From contig CM075771.1 in assembly GCA_037974665.1 (NCBI GenBank), positions 37,742,425 to 37,806,424 of the forward strand: a DNA stretch of 64,000 nucleotides. The letters are read 5' to 3'. A model generated the notes under the pieces. That model did no database searches. It saw only the letters and a list, made by a program, of their open reading frames with translations, and had not been told where the DNA came from. The DNA comes from Ehretia macrophylla (lineage: Eukaryota; Streptophyta; Magnoliopsida; Boraginales; Ehretiaceae). Position numbers and translations under genes: made by a program. Shown piece by piece: positions 21,982 through 33,530 of the stretch (positions are counted from its first letter, which is position 1; every line of letters starts with the position of its first letter).

Positions 21982-22101
21982 GGGTGCGATCATACCAGCA
22001 CTAATGCACTGGATCCCATCAGAACTCCGAAGTTAAGCGTGCTTGGGTGAGAGTAGTACTAGGATGGGTGACCCCCTGGGAAGTCCTCGTGTTGCACCCC
22101 T
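21982..22101 (+). rRNA. 5S rRNA gene, copy 28 (near-consensus; reference unit)
   Basis: Full length with only C29T and C67T, and T at nt 120 as in typical plant 5S RNA. Its flanking signals are annotated separately as the model for the array. Its spacer is the GAATCCAAC, CCCTCAAACC subtype shared with units 35 and 52 and the gene-less unit. Confidence 0.97.
22031..22078 (+). promoter_or_regulatory. Internal Pol III promoter of 5S copy 28 (A box, IE, C box)
   Basis: By position: A box 22031-22045, intermediate element 22048-22053, C box 22061-22078, matching nt 50-64, 67-72 and 80-97 of the gene. These are the TFIIIA and TFIIIC contact regions known from plant 5S genes. The reading here is by alignment, not by binding data. 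Confidence 0.8.
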
Positions 22102-22116
22102 TTTTCAATTTTTTTT
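22101..22116 (+). terminator. Pol III terminator of 5S copy 28 (model for array)
   Basis: Five T, then CAA, then eight T. T runs on the coding strand terminate Pol III. Almost every unit has this double run, written CTTTTCAATTTTTTTT in most copies. Confidence 0.85.
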
Positions 22117-22658
22117 GCCCTGGTTAGGGTTGCCAAGATACTTTATCTACCAAATCGCTATTATCGAATCCAACAGAACATTGGGCAAGACAACTGCGCT
22201 TCACGTAGAGACCGGGCCCTCAAACCAAGGGCGTAGGATTTGTGACCAAGTCTCCGTCGCTCCGGAGCCCATAACTTTTGATCTGTAAGGAGTTACACGG
22301 TGCACATCATACCATTGCAGAGCTCTCTGAGAGCTCAAAGACGGTGGCAGCGAGGTTGCTCGCTTTGCCCATTTTTGGAGCCCAAAATCAAACGTTTTCA
22401 TCAGTTTTAGGTCACTTTTCTTGTTTTGCACTGCTTTTCCGTACTGGATTGTACGTCGTGAGCGGTTAAAAGGACGACAACCTGACTCACGGTATATTAA
22501 AGGGCCCGACAACGTGTCGATATCACGTCTTATGAGGATGCTGCGTTGTTGAAGTGGATGGGTCGTCGTTAAGCCCATTGGGTCTTTTGAATGGGCCATC
22601 TCTCTAGGCTGAGCTTGTGAACCATTAACACATATAGGAATTGTGCCCTTAACATGAC

Positions 22659-22778
22659 GGGTGCGATCATACCAGCACTAATGCACCGGATCCCATCAGA
22701 ACTCCGAAGTTAAGCGTGCTTGGGTGAGAGTAGTACTAAGATGGGTGACCCCCTGGGAAGTCCTCGTGTTGCACCCTC
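22659..22778 (+). rRNA. 5S rRNA gene, copy 29
   Basis: Full length. Variants: C67T, G81A, C119T. Its whole unit is nearly the same as the next one (copy 30), a recent tandem duplication. Confidence 0.97.
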
Positions 22779-23334
22779 TTTTCAATTTTTTTTGCCCTGG
22801 TAGGGTTGGCAAGATACTTTATCCACCAAATCTCTATTATCGAATGCCACGGAACATTGGACAAGACAACTTCGCTTCACATAGAGGTCGGGCCCGCAAA
22901 CCGAGGGCGTAGGGTTTGTGACCAGGTCTCCATCGCTCCGGTGCCCATAACTTTTGATCCATAAGGAGTTACGTGGCGCACAACATACAGTTGCAAAGCC
23001 CTCTGAGAGCTCGACGACTAGGGCGGCGAGCATGCTCGCCGTGCCCCTTTTTGGAGCCCAAGATCGAACGTTTTCATCAGTTTCAGGACACTTTTCTTCT
23101 TTTGCCTTGTTTTTTCATCCCGGATCATATGTCGTGAGCTGTTAAAAGGACGACAACCTGACTCTCGATACATCAGAGGGCCCTACAACGTGTCGATATC
23201 ACGTCTTATGAGGATGCTGCGTTGTTGAAGCGGATGGGTCTTTGTTATGCCCATTGGGTCTTTTGAATGGGCCATCTCTCTAGGCTGAGCTTGTGAACCA
23301 TTAACACATATAGGAATTGTGCCCTTAACATGAC

Positions 23335-23454
23335 GGGTGCGATCATACCAGCACTAATGCACCGGATCCCACCAGAACTCCGAAGTTAAGCGTGCTTGGG
23401 TGAGAGTAGTACTAAGATGGGTGACCCCCTGGGAAGTCCTCGTGTTGCACCCCC
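23335..23454 (+). rRNA. 5S rRNA gene, copy 30
   Basis: Full length. Variants: T38C, C67T, G81A. Spacer shares with unit 29 the CTGGTAGGGTT deletion form and the GCGAGCATGCTCGCCGTGCCCC block. Confidence 0.97.
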
Positions 23455-24010
23455 TTTTCAATTTTTTTTGCCCTGGTAGGGTTGCCAAGATACTTTATCC
23501 ACCAAAACTCTATTATCGAATCCCACGGAACATTGGGCAAGACAACTTCGCTTCATATAGAGGCCGGGCCCGCAAACCGAGGGCGTAGGGTTTGTGACCA
23601 GGTCTCCATCGCTCCGGTGCCCATAACTTTTGATCCGTAAGGAGTTACGTGTCGCACAACATACCGTTGCAAAGCCCTCTGAGTGCTCGACGACTAGGGC
23701 AGCGAGCATGCTCGCCGTGCCCCTTTTTGGAGCCCAAGATCGAACGTTTTCATCAGTTTCAGGACACTTTTCTTCTTTTGCCCTGTTTTTTCATCCCGGA
23801 TCATATGTCATAAGCTGTTAAAAGGACGACAACCTGACTCTCGATACATCAGAGGGCCCTACAACGTGTCGATATCACGTCTTATGAGGATGCTGCGTTG
23901 TTGAAGCGGATGGGTCGTTGTTAAGCCCATTGGGTCTTTTGAATGGGCCATCTCTCTAGGCTGGGACTGTGAACCATTAACACATATAGGATTTGTGCTC
24001 TCAACATGAC

Positions 24011-24130
24011 GGGTGCGATCATACCAGCACTAATGCACCGAATCCCATCAGAACTCCGAAGTTAAGCGTGCTTGGGCGAGAGTAGTACTAGGATGGGTGA
24101 CCCATTGGGAAGTCCTCGTGTTGCACCCCC
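24011..24130 (+). rRNA. 5S rRNA gene, copy 31
   Basis: Full length. Variants: G31A, C94A, C95T. Partner of copy 24; both spacers have CCCCTGGCTAGG and a GATTC[AG]AACGGAGTTAC block. Confidence 0.97.
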
Positions 24131-24687
24131 TTTTCAATTTTTTTTCCCCTGGCTAGGGTTGCCAAGATAATTTACCCACCAAATCTCTATTACCGAATCC
24201 CCCAGAACATTGGGCAAGACAACTTCGCTTCTCGTAGAGGCCGGGCCCGCAAACCGAGGGCGTAGGGTTTGTGACCAGGTCTCCTTCCCTCCGGTGCCCA
24301 TAACTTTTGATTCGAACGGAGTTACGCAGCGCACAGCATACTGTTACAATGCCCTCTGAGAGCTCTACGACAGGGGCAGCAAGCTTGCTCGCTGTGCCAA
24401 TTGTTGGTGCCCAAAATCGAACATTTTCATCAGTTTCAGGCTACTTTTCTACTTTTGCTCTGTTTTTCCTTCCCGGATCATACGTCATGAGCTGTTAAAA
24501 GGACGACAACCTGACTCGCGGGACATCAGCAGGCCCTACAACCTGTCGATATTACGTCATGCGAGGATGCTGCGTTGTTAAAGTGGATGGGTTGTCGTTA
24601 AGTCCATTGGGCCTTTTGAATGGGCCATCTCTCTAGGTTGGGACTGTGAACCGTTAACACATATAGGAATTGTGCCCTCAACATGAC

Positions 24688-24807
24688 GGGTGCGATCATA
24701 CCAGCACTAATGCACCGGATCCCATCAGAACTCCGAAGTTAAGCGTTCTTGGGCGAGAGTAGTACTAGGATGGGTGACCCCCTGTGAAGTCCTCGTGTTG
24801 TACCCCT
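24688..24807 (+). rRNA. 5S rRNA gene, copy 32
   Basis: Full length. Variants: G60T (A box), G98T, C114T. CCTGTGAAG subtype; partner of copy 25. Confidence 0.97.
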
Positions 24808-25363
24808 TTTCAATTTTTTTTGCCCTACTTGGGGTTGCCAAGATACTTTATCCACCAAATCTCTATTACCGAATCCCACGGAACATTGGGCTAGAAAACT
24901 TCGCTTCACGTAGAGGCCGGGCCCGTAAACCGAGGGCGTAGGGTTTGTCACAAAGTCTCCGTCGCTCAGGTGCCCATAACTATTGATCCGTAAGGAGTTA
25001 CGCGGCGCACAGCATACCGTTGCAAAGCTCTTTGAGAGCTCTACGACGTAGGCAGCCATCTTGTTCGCTGTGGCCTTTTTTGGAGCCCAAAATTGAATGT
25101 TTTCATTAGATTCAGTCCACTATTCTTCTTTTGCTCTGTTTTTCCTTCTTGGATCGTACGTCGTGAGCTGTTAAAAGGACGACAACTTGACTCGCGGGAT
25201 ATCAGAGGGCCCTACAACGTGTCGATATCACGTCTTGCGAGGATGCAGCGTTGTTGAAGCGGATGGGTTGTCGTTAAGCCCATTGGGGTTTTTGAATGGG
25301 CAGTCTCTCTAGGCAGGAACAGTGAACCGTTAACACATATAGGAATTGTGCCCTCAACATGAC

Positions 25364-25483
25364 GGGTGCGATCATACCAGCACTAATGTACCTGATACCA
25401 TCAGAACTCCGAAGTTAAGCGTGGTTGGGCGAGAGTAGTACTAGGATGGGTGACCCCCTGGGAAGTCCTCATGTTGCACCACA
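25364..25483 (+). rRNA. 5S rRNA gene, copy 33 (head of chimeric 834 bp unit)
   Basis: Full length. Variants: C26T, G30T, C34A, C61G, G108A, C118A, C120A. C118A alters helix I. It leads the unit with an internal 159 bp duplication. Confidence 0.96.
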
Positions 25484-25541
25484 TTTTCAATTTTTTTTGC
25501 CCTGGTTAGGGTTGCCAACATACTTTACCCACCAAATCTCT

Positions 25542-25866
25542 ATTACCGAATCCCACGGAACATTGGGCAAGACAACTTCGCTTCACGTAGAGGCCGGGCC
25601 CGCAAGCCGAGGGCATAGGGTTTGTGACCAGGTCTCCGGTGCCCATAACTTTTGATCCATAAGGAGTTATGCAGCGCACATCATACTGTTGCAAAGCTCT
25701 ATTACCGAATCCCACGGAACATTGGGCAAGACAACTTCGTTCACGTAGAGGCCGGGCCCGCAAACCAAGGGCGTAGGGTTTATAACCAGGTCTCTGTCGC
25801 TCCGGTGCCCATAACTTTTGATCCATAAGGAGTTACGCGGCGCACAGCATACCGTTGCGAAGCTCT
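25542..25866 (+). repeat. Internal spacer duplication in unit 33
   Basis: 25542-25700 and 25701-25866 are two versions of the same spacer stretch, from ATTACCGAATCCC to GAAGCTCT or AAAGCTCT. The junction at 25697-25700 uses a shared CTCT. The first version carries the 8 bp deletion seen in unit 15; the second resembles unit 26 (CAAACCAAGGG, AACCAGGTCTC). So this is a join of two subtypes rather than a simple copy. Confidence 0.88.
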
Positions 25867-26197
25867 TTTAGAGCTCCACGACGTAGGCAGCCAGCTTGAT
25901 CGTCGTGCGCTTTTTGGAGCCCAAAATCAAACGTTTTCATCAGTTTCAGGCCACTTTTCTTCTTTTGCTCTATTTTTCCATCCCGGATCGAACGTTGTGA
26001 GCTGTTAAAAGGACGATAACTTGACTCGCGGGACATCAGAGGGCCCTACAACGTGTCGATATGACGTCTTGCGTGGATGCTGCGTTGTTCATGCGGATGG
26101 GTTGTCGTTAAGCCTATTAGGCCTTTTGAATGGGCCATCTCTTTAGGTTGGGATTGTGAACCGTTAACACATATAGGAATTGTGCCCTCAACTTGAC

Positions 26198-26317
26198 GGG
26201 TGCGATCATACCAACACTAATGCTTCGGATCCCATCAGAACTCCGAAGTTAAGCGTGCTTGGGCGAGAGTTGTACTAGGATGGGTGACCCCCTGGGAAGT
26301 CCTCGTGTTGCACCCCC
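26198..26317 (+). rRNA. 5S rRNA gene, copy 34
   Basis: Full length. Variants: G17A, A27T, C28T, A74T. AGTTGTA subtype, partner of copy 27. Confidence 0.97.
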
Positions 26318-26873
26318 TTTCCAATTTTTTTTGCCCTGGTTAGGGTTGCCAAGAAACATTATCCACCAAATCTCTATTACCGAATCTCACGTAACAATGG
26401 GCAAGACAACTTCGCTTCACGTAGAGGCCGGGCCCGCAAACCATGGGCGTAGGGTTTGTGACCAGGTCTCCGTCGCTCCGGTGCCCATAACTTTTGATCC
26501 GTAAGAAGTTACCCGGCGCACAGCATACCGTTGCAAAGCTCTTTGAGATTTCTACGACGGAGGCAGCGAGCTTGCTCGCTTTGCCCATTTTTGGAGCCCA
26601 AAATCGAACATTTTCATCAATTTTAGGCCACTTTTCTTGTTTTGCCATATTTTTCCATCCCGGATCGTACGTCGTGAGCTGTTAAAAGGACGACAACCTT
26701 ACTCACGGTACATCAGAGGGCCCTACAATGTGTCGATATCACGTCTTGCGAGGATGCTGCATTGTTGAAGCTGATGGGTTTTCGTTAAGCCTATTGGCCT
26801 TTTGAATGGGCCAACTCTCTAGGCTGGGACGGTGAACCATTAACACATATAAGAATTGTGCCCTCAACATGAC

Positions 26874-26993
26874 GGGTGCGATCATACCAGCACTAATGCA
26901 CCGGATCCCATCAGAACTCCGAAGTTAAGCGTGCTTGGGCGAGAGTAGTATTAGGATGGGTGACCCCCTGAGAAGTCCTCGTGTTGCGCACCC
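26874..26993 (+). rRNA. 5S rRNA gene, copy 35
   Basis: Full length. Variants: C78T, G98A, A115G, C117A; the last two break helix I. Upstream CATATAAG. Its spacer (GCTTAGGATTTGTGACC, GCTCATGACTTTT) is almost the same as the gene-less segment at 30911. Confidence 0.96.
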
Positions 26994-27549
26994 TTTTGAA
27001 TTTTTTTTGCCCTGGTTAGGGTTGCCAAGATACTTTATCCACCAAATCGCTATTATCGAATCCAACGGAACATTGGGCAAGACAACTTCGCTTCACGTAG
27101 AGGCCGGGCCCTCAAACCGAGGGCTTAGGATTTGTGACCAGGTCTCTATTGCTCCGGTGCTCATGACTTTTAATCCGTAAGGAGTTACATGGCGCACATC
27201 ATACCATTGGAAAGCTCTCTGAGAGCTCAAAGACGGAGGCAGCGAGGTTGCTCGCTTTGCCCGTTTTTTGAGCCCAAAATCGAACATTTTCATCAGTTTT
27301 AGGTTACTTTTCTTGTTTTGCACTGTTTTTCCATCCTGGATTGTACGTCGTGAGCGGTTAAAAGGATGACAACCTGACTCGTGGTACATTAGAGGGCCCG
27401 ACAACATGTCGATATCACGTCTTGCGAGGTTGCTGTGTCATTGAAGCAGATAGGTTGTCATTAAGCCCATTGGGCCTTTTGAATGGGCCATCTCTCTAGG
27501 CTGGGACTGCAAACCGTTAACACATATAGGAATTGTGCCTCAACATGAC

Positions 27550-27669
27550 GGGTGCGATCATACCAGCACTAATGCACCGGATCCCATCAGAACTCCGAAG
27601 TTAAGCGTGCTTGGGCGAGAGTAGTACTAGGATGGGTGACCCCCTGGGAGGTCCTCGTATTGCACCCCC
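27550..27669 (+). rRNA. 5S rRNA gene, copy 36 (near-consensus)
   Basis: Full length; only A101G and G110A, both outside the internal promoter. One base is missing upstream (GTGCCTCAAC), moving the TATA-like element 1 nt closer. Partner of copies 43 and 53, which share A101G. Confidence 0.97.
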
Positions 27670-28226
27670 TTTTCAATTTTTTTTGCCCTGGCTAGAGTTG
27701 CCAAGATACTTTATCCACCAAATCTCTATTACCGAATCCCACGAAACATTGGGCAAGACAACTTCGCTTCACGTAGAGGCCGGGCTCGCAAACCGAGGAC
27801 GTAGGGTTTGTGACCAGGTCTCCATCGCTCCGGTGCCCATAACTTTTGATCCGTAAGGAGTTACGTGGCGTACAACATACCGTTGCAAAGCTCTTTGAGA
27901 GCTCGACGACGGGTGTGTTGAGCTTGCTCGCCGTGCCCCTTTTTGGAGTGCAAAATCGAACGTTTTCATCAGTTTCAGGCCACTTTTCTTCTTTTGCCCT
28001 GTTTTTCCATTCCGGATCGTACGTCGTGAGCTGTTAAAAGGACGACAACCTGACTCTCGATACATCAGAGGGCCCTACAACGTGTCGATATCAAGTCTTA
28101 TAGGGATGCTGCGTTGTTGAAGTGGATGGGTTGTCGTTAAGCCCATTGGGCCTTTTGAACGGGCCATCTCTCTAGGTTGGGATAGTGAACCATTAACACA
28201 TATAGGAATTGTGCTCTCAACATGAC

Positions 28227-28346
28227 GGGTGCGATCATACCAGCACTAATGCACCAGATCCCATCAGAACTCTGAAGTTAGGCGTGCTTGGGCGAGAGTA
28301 GTACTATGATGGGTGACCCATTGGGAAGTCCTCGTGTTGTACCCCT
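28227..28346 (+). rRNA. 5S rRNA gene, copy 37
   Basis: Full length. Variants: G30A, C47T, A55G, G81T, C94A, C95T, C114T. A55G is in the A box. Partner of copy 44 (shares G30A, C47T, A55G, C95T and C114T). Confidence 0.96.
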
Positions 28347-28904
28347 TTTTCAATTTTTTTTTCCCTGGTTAGGGTTGCCAAGATACTTTATCCACCAAAT
28401 CTCTAATACTGAATCGCATGGAACATTGGGCAAGACAACTTCGCTTCATGGAGAGGCCGGGCCTGCAAGCCGAGGGCGTAAGGTTTGTGACCAAGTCTCT
28501 GTCGCTTCGGTGCCTATAACTTTTGATCTTAAAGGAGTTACGCAGCGCACAGCATACCGTTGCAAAGCCCTCTGAGAGCTCTACGATAGGGGCAGCCTTG
28601 CTTGCTCGCTGTCCCCATTTTTGGAGCCCAAAATCGAACATTTTCATCAGTTTCAGGCCACTTTTCTACGTTTGCTCAGTTTTTTCATCCCGGATCATAC
28701 GTCATTTGATGTTAAAAGGACGACAACCTGACTCACGGGACATCAGAGGGCCCTACAACGGTTCGATATCGCGTCTTGCAAGGATGCGGCGTTGTTGAAG
28801 CGGATGGGTTGTCATTAAGCCCATTGGGCCTTTTGAATGGGCCATCTCTCTAGGCTAGGATTGTGAACCGTTAACACATATAGGAATTGTGCCCTCAACA
28901 TGAT

Positions 28905-29024
28905 GGGTGCGATCATACCCGCACTAATGCACCGGATCCCATCAGAACTCCGAAGTTAAGTGTGCTTGGGCGAGAGTAGTACTAGGATGGGTGAACCCCT
29001 GTGAAGTCCTCGTGTTGCACCCTC
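28905..29024 (+). rRNA. 5S rRNA gene, copy 38
   Basis: Full length. Variants: A16C, C57T, C91A, G98T, C119T. T at -1. CCTGTGAAG subtype, partner of copy 45. Confidence 0.96.
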
Positions 29025-29580
29025 TTTTCAATTTTTTTTGCCCTGGTTGGGTTGCCAAGATACTTTATCCACCAAATCTCTATTACCGAATCCCACGGAA
29101 CATTGGGCAAGACAAATTTGCTTCATGTAGAGGCTGGGCCCGTAAACCGAGGGCATAGGGTTTGTCACAAAGTCTCCGTCGCTCAGGTGACCATAACTTT
29201 TGATCCGTAAGGAGTTACGCAGCGCACAACAAACCGTTGCAAAGCTCTTTGAGAGCTCTACGACATAGGCAGCCAGCTTGCTCGCTGTGGCCGTTTTTGG
29301 AGCCCAAAATCTAACATTTTCATCAGTTTCAGTCCACTTTTCTTCTTTTGCTCTGTTTTTCTGACCTGGATCGTACGTCGTGAGTTGTCAAAAGGACGAC
29401 AACCTGACTCGCGGGACATCAAAGGGCCCTTCAACGTGTCGATATCACGTCTTGCGAGGATGCAGCTTCGTTGAAGCGGATGGGTTATCGTTAAGCCTAT
29501 TGGGCCTTTTGAATGGGCCATCTCTCTAGGCTGGGACTGTGAACCGTTAACACATATAGGAATTGTGCCCTCAACATGAC

Positions 29581-29700
29581 GGGTGCGATCATACCAGCAC
29601 TAATGCACCAGATCCCATCAGAACACCGAAGTTATGCATGCTTGGGCGAGAGTAGTACTATGATGGGTGACCCCCTGGGAAGTCCTCGTGTTGCACCCCC
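29581..29700 (+). rRNA. 5S rRNA gene, copy 39
   Basis: Full length. Variants: G30A, T45A, A55T, G58A, G81T. A-box bases 55 and 58 are changed. Its spacer has the TTCGTTCACG deletion form and TACAGTTGGAAAG, shared with units 46 and 55. Confidence 0.96.
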
Positions 29701-30254
29701 TTTTCGATTTTTTTGGCCCTGGTTAGGTTTGCCAAGAAACTTTATCCACCAAATCTCAATTACCGAATCCCACGGAAAGTTGGGCAAGACAACTTCGTTC
29801 ACGTAGAGGCCGGGCCCGCAAACCGAGGGCGTAGGGTTTGTGACCAGGTCTCCGTCGCTCCGGTGCCCATAACTTTGATCCGTAAGGAGTTATGCAGCGT
29901 ACAACATACAGTTGGAAAGCTCTCTGAGAGCTCAAAGACGGGGGCAGCTCGCTCGCTCGCTGTGTCCGTTTTGGAGCCCAAAATCAAACGTTTTCATCAG
30001 TTTCAATCCCCTTTTCTTCTTTTGCCCTATTTTTCGGTCGCGGATCGTACGTCATGAGCTGTTAAAAGGACGACAACCTGAATCTCGATACATCAGAGGG
30101 ACCTACAACGTGTCAATATCAAGTCTTATGAGGATGCTGCGTTGTTGAAACGGATGGGTTGTCGTTAAACCCATTGGGCCTTTTGAATGGGCCATCTCTC
30201 TAGACTGGGACTGTGAACCGTTAACCCCTATAGGAATTGTGCCCTCAACAGGAC

Positions 30255-30373
30255 AGATGCGATCATACCAGCACTAATGCACCGGATCCCATCAGAACTC
30301 CGAAGTTAAGCATGGTTGGCGAGAGTAGTACTAGGATGGGTGACCCCCTGGGAAGTCCTCGTGTTGCACCCCC
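30255..30373 (+). rRNA. 5S rRNA gene, copy 40, 1-nt deletion
   Basis: 119 nt: one G is lost from GGG at nt 64-66, at the end of the A box. Also G1A, G3A, G58A, C61G. Upstream CCCCTATAGG. Probably impaired. Partner of copy 47 (shares C61G). Confidence 0.93.
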
Positions 30374-30910
30374 TTTTCAATTTTTTTTGCCCTGTTTAGG
30401 GTTGCGAAGATACTTTATCCACCAAATCTCTATTACCGAATCCCACGGAACATTGGGCAAGACAACTTCGCTTCACGTAGAGGCCGGGCCCGCAAACCGA
30501 GGGCGTATGGTCTCTGACTAGGTCTCCGTCGCTCCGGTGCCCATAACTTTTGATCTGTAAGGAGTTACGCGGTGCACAGCATACCGTTGCAAAGCTCTCT
30601 GAGAGATCTACGACGGGGGCGGCAAGCTTGCTCGCTATGCCCCTTTTTATCGCCCAAAAATGAATTTTTTCATCAATTTCAGGCCACTTTTCTTCTTTCA
30701 CTCTATTTCTTCGTACCGGATCGAACGTCGTGAGCTGTTAAAAGGACGACAACCTGACTCACGGGACAACAGAGGGCCCTACAACGTGTCAATATCTCGT
30801 CTTCCGAGGATGCTGCATTGTTGAAGCGGAGGGGTTGTCGTTAAGCCCATTGGGCCTTTTCAATGGGCGATCTCTTTAGGCTGGGACTGTGAACCGTTAA
30901 CACATATAGG

Positions 30911-31439
30911 GTTGCCAAGATACTTTATCCACCAAATCGCTATTATCGAATCCAACGGAACATTGGGCAAGACAACTTTGCTTCACGTAGAGGCCGGGCC
31001 CTCAAACCGAGGGCTTAGGATTTGTGACCAGGTCTCTATTGCTCCGGTGCTCATGACTTTTGATCCGTAAGGAGTTACACGGCGCACAGCATACCATTGG
31101 AAAGCTCTCTGAGAGCTCAAAGACGGAGGCAGCGAGGTTGCTCGCTTTACCCCTTTTTTGAGCCCAAAATCGAACGTTTTCATCAGTTTTAGGTCACTTT
31201 TCTTGTTTTGCACTATTTTTTCGTCCTGGATTGTACGTTGTGAGCGGTTAAAAGGATGACAACCTGACTCGCGGTATATTAGAGGGCCCGACAACATGTC
31301 GATATCACGTCTTGCGAGGTTGCTGTGTCGTTGAAGCAGATAGGTTGTCATTAAGCCCATTGGGCCTTTTGAATGGGCCATCTCTCTAGGCTGGGACTGC
31401 AAACCGTTAACACATATAGGAATTGTGCCTCAACATGAC
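30911..31439 (+). pseudogene. 5S repeat unit that has lost its gene (about 169 bp deletion)
   Basis: At 30910 the upstream sequence TTAACACATATAGG joins directly to GTTGCCAAGATACTTT, which normally lies about 45 bp past the gene. The 20 bp before the gene, the whole gene and the terminator are missing. The join lies in a TAGG shared by both edges (ATATAGG and GGTTAGGG). Right of the join the spacer matches unit 35 closely, so two subtypes were joined. Confidence 0.92.
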
Positions 31440-31557
31440 AGGTGCGATCATACCAGCATTAATGCACTGGATCCCATCGGAACTCCGAAGTTAAGCGCTT
31501 GGGAGAGAGTAGTACTAGGATGGGTGACCCCCTGGGAAGTCCTCGTGTTGCACCCCC
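31440..31557 (+). rRNA. 5S rRNA gene, copy 41, 2-nt deletion, probably defective
   Basis: 118 nt: GT or TG is missing at nt 58-60, in the A box. Also G1A, C20T, C29T, A40G, C67A. Confidence 0.93.
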
Positions 31558-32113
31558 TTTTGAATTTTTTTTGCCCTGGTTAGGGTTGCCAAGATACTTT
31601 ATCCACCAAATCTCTATTACCGAATTCCACGGAACATTAGGCAAGACAACTTCGCTTCACGTAGAGGACGGGCCCGCAAACCGAGGACGTAGGGTTTGTG
31701 ACCAGGTCTCCGTCGCTCCGATGCCCATAACTTTTGATCCGTAAGGAATTTCGCGACACACAACATACCGTTGCAAAGCTCTCTGACATCTGTACGACGG
31801 AGGCATTGAGCTAGCTCGCTTTGCCCATTTTTGGAGCCCAAAATCGAACGTTTTCATCAGTTTTAGGCCACTTTTCTTGTTTTGCCCTATTTTTTCGTCT
31901 CGGATCATACGTCGTGAGCTGTTAAAAGGATGACAACCTTACCCTCGGTACATCAGAGGGCCCTACAACGTGTCGATATCACGTCTTGTGAGGATGCTGC
32001 ATTGTTGAAGCGGATGGGTTTTTGTTAGGCCCATTGGCCTTCTGAATGGGCCATCTCTCTAGGCTGGGACTGTGAACCGTTAACACATATAGGAATTGTG
32101 CCCTCAACTTGAC

Positions 32114-32233
32114 AGGTACTATCATACCAACACTAATGCATCAGATCCCATCACAACTCCGAAGTTAAGCGTGCTTGGGCGAGAGTTGTACTAGGATGGG
32201 TGACCCCTTGGGAAGTCCTCGTGTTGCACCCCC
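32114..32233 (+). rRNA. 5S rRNA gene, copy 42 (diverged)
   Basis: Full length. Variants: G1A, G5A, G7T, G17A, C28T, G30A, G41C, A74T, C95T. The 5' end AGGTACTATC would weaken helix I. Gene of the AGTTGTA subtype, but the second half of its spacer matches the CCCTCAAACC subtype, so it looks like a hybrid unit. Confidence 0.95.
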
Positions 32234-32790
32234 TTTTCAATTTTTTTTGCCCTGGTTAGGGTTGCCAAGATACTTTATCCACCAAATCTCTATTACCGAA
32301 TCCCACGGAACTTTGGGCAAGACAACTTGGCTACACGTAGAGGCCGGGCCCGCAAACCATGGTCGTAGCGTTTGTGACCAGGTCTCCGTTGCTCCGGTGC
32401 GCATAACTTTTGATCCATAAGAAGTTACGCGGTGCACAGCATACCGTCACAAAGCTCTCTGAGATCTCTACGACGGAGGCAGCGAGGTTCCTCGCTTTGC
32501 CCATTTTTGGAGCCCAAAATCGAACGTTTTCATCAGTTTTAGGTCACTTTTCTATTTTTGCACTATTTTTCAGTCCCGAATTATACGTCGTGAGCTGTTA
32601 AAAGGACGACAACCTGACTCGCGGTATATTAGAGGGCCTGACAACGTGTCGATATCACGTCTTGCTAGGTTGCTGCGTCGTTGAAGCATATAGGTTGTCG
32701 TTATGCCCATTGGGCCTTTTGAATGGGCCTTCTCTCTAGGCTGGGATTGTGAACCGTAAACACATATAAGAATTGTGCCCTCAACATGAC

Positions 32791-32910
32791 GGGTGCGATC
32801 ATACCAGCACTAATGCACTGGATCCCATCAGAACTCCGAAGTTAAGCGTGCTTGGGCGAGAATAGTACTAGGATGGGTGACCCCCTAGGAGGTCCTCGTA
32901 TTACACCCCC
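32791..32910 (+). rRNA. 5S rRNA gene, copy 43
   Basis: Full length. Variants: C29T, G72A, G97A, A101G, G110A, G113A. Partner of copy 36. Its spacer lost about 57 bp at 33,121 (ACATACC joined to CTTTTTGG), so the unit is only 620 bp. Confidence 0.96.
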
Positions 32911-33410
32911 TTTTCAATTTTTTTTGCCCTGGCTAGGGTTGCCAAGATACTTTATCCACCAAATCTCTATTAACAAATCCCACGGAACATTGGGCAAGAC
33001 AACTTCGCTTCACGTAGAGGCCGGGCCCGCAAACTGAGGGCGTAGGGTTTGTGACCAGGTCTCCTTCGCTCCGGTGCCCATAACTTTTGATACGTAAGGA
33101 GTTACGTGGCGTACAACATACCCTTTTTGGAGCCCAAACTCGAACGTTTTCATCAGTTTCAGGCCACTTTTCTTCTTTTGCCTTGTTTTTCTGTCCCGGA
33201 TCGTACGTCGTGAGCTGTTAAAAGGATGACAACCTGACTCTCGATACATCAGAGGGCCCTACAACGTTTCGATATCAAGTCTTATGAGGATGCTGCGTTG
33301 TTGAAGCGGATGGGTTGTCGTTAAGCCCATTGGGCCTTTTGAACGGGCCATCTCTCTAGGTTGGGACTGTGAACCATTAACACATATAGGAATTGTGCTC
33401 TCAACATAAC

Positions 33411-33530
33411 GGGTACGATCATACCAGCAATAATGCACCAGATCCCATCAGAACTCTGAAGTTAGGCGTGCTTGGGCGAGAGTAGTACTAGAATGGGTGA
33501 CCCCTTGGGAAGTCCTCGTGTTGTTCCCCC
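33411..33530 (+). rRNA. 5S rRNA gene, copy 44
   Basis: Full length. Variants: G5A, C20A, G30A, C47T, A55G, G82A, C95T, C114T, A115T. Both strands of helix I are affected. Confidence 0.95.

Noticed and set aside
30237..30521. Novel undescribed gene system hidden in the array
   Set aside because: Read on both strands, everything outside the LTR is accounted for by the 5S unit and its rearrangements. I found no stretch of unrelated sequence other than the LTR.
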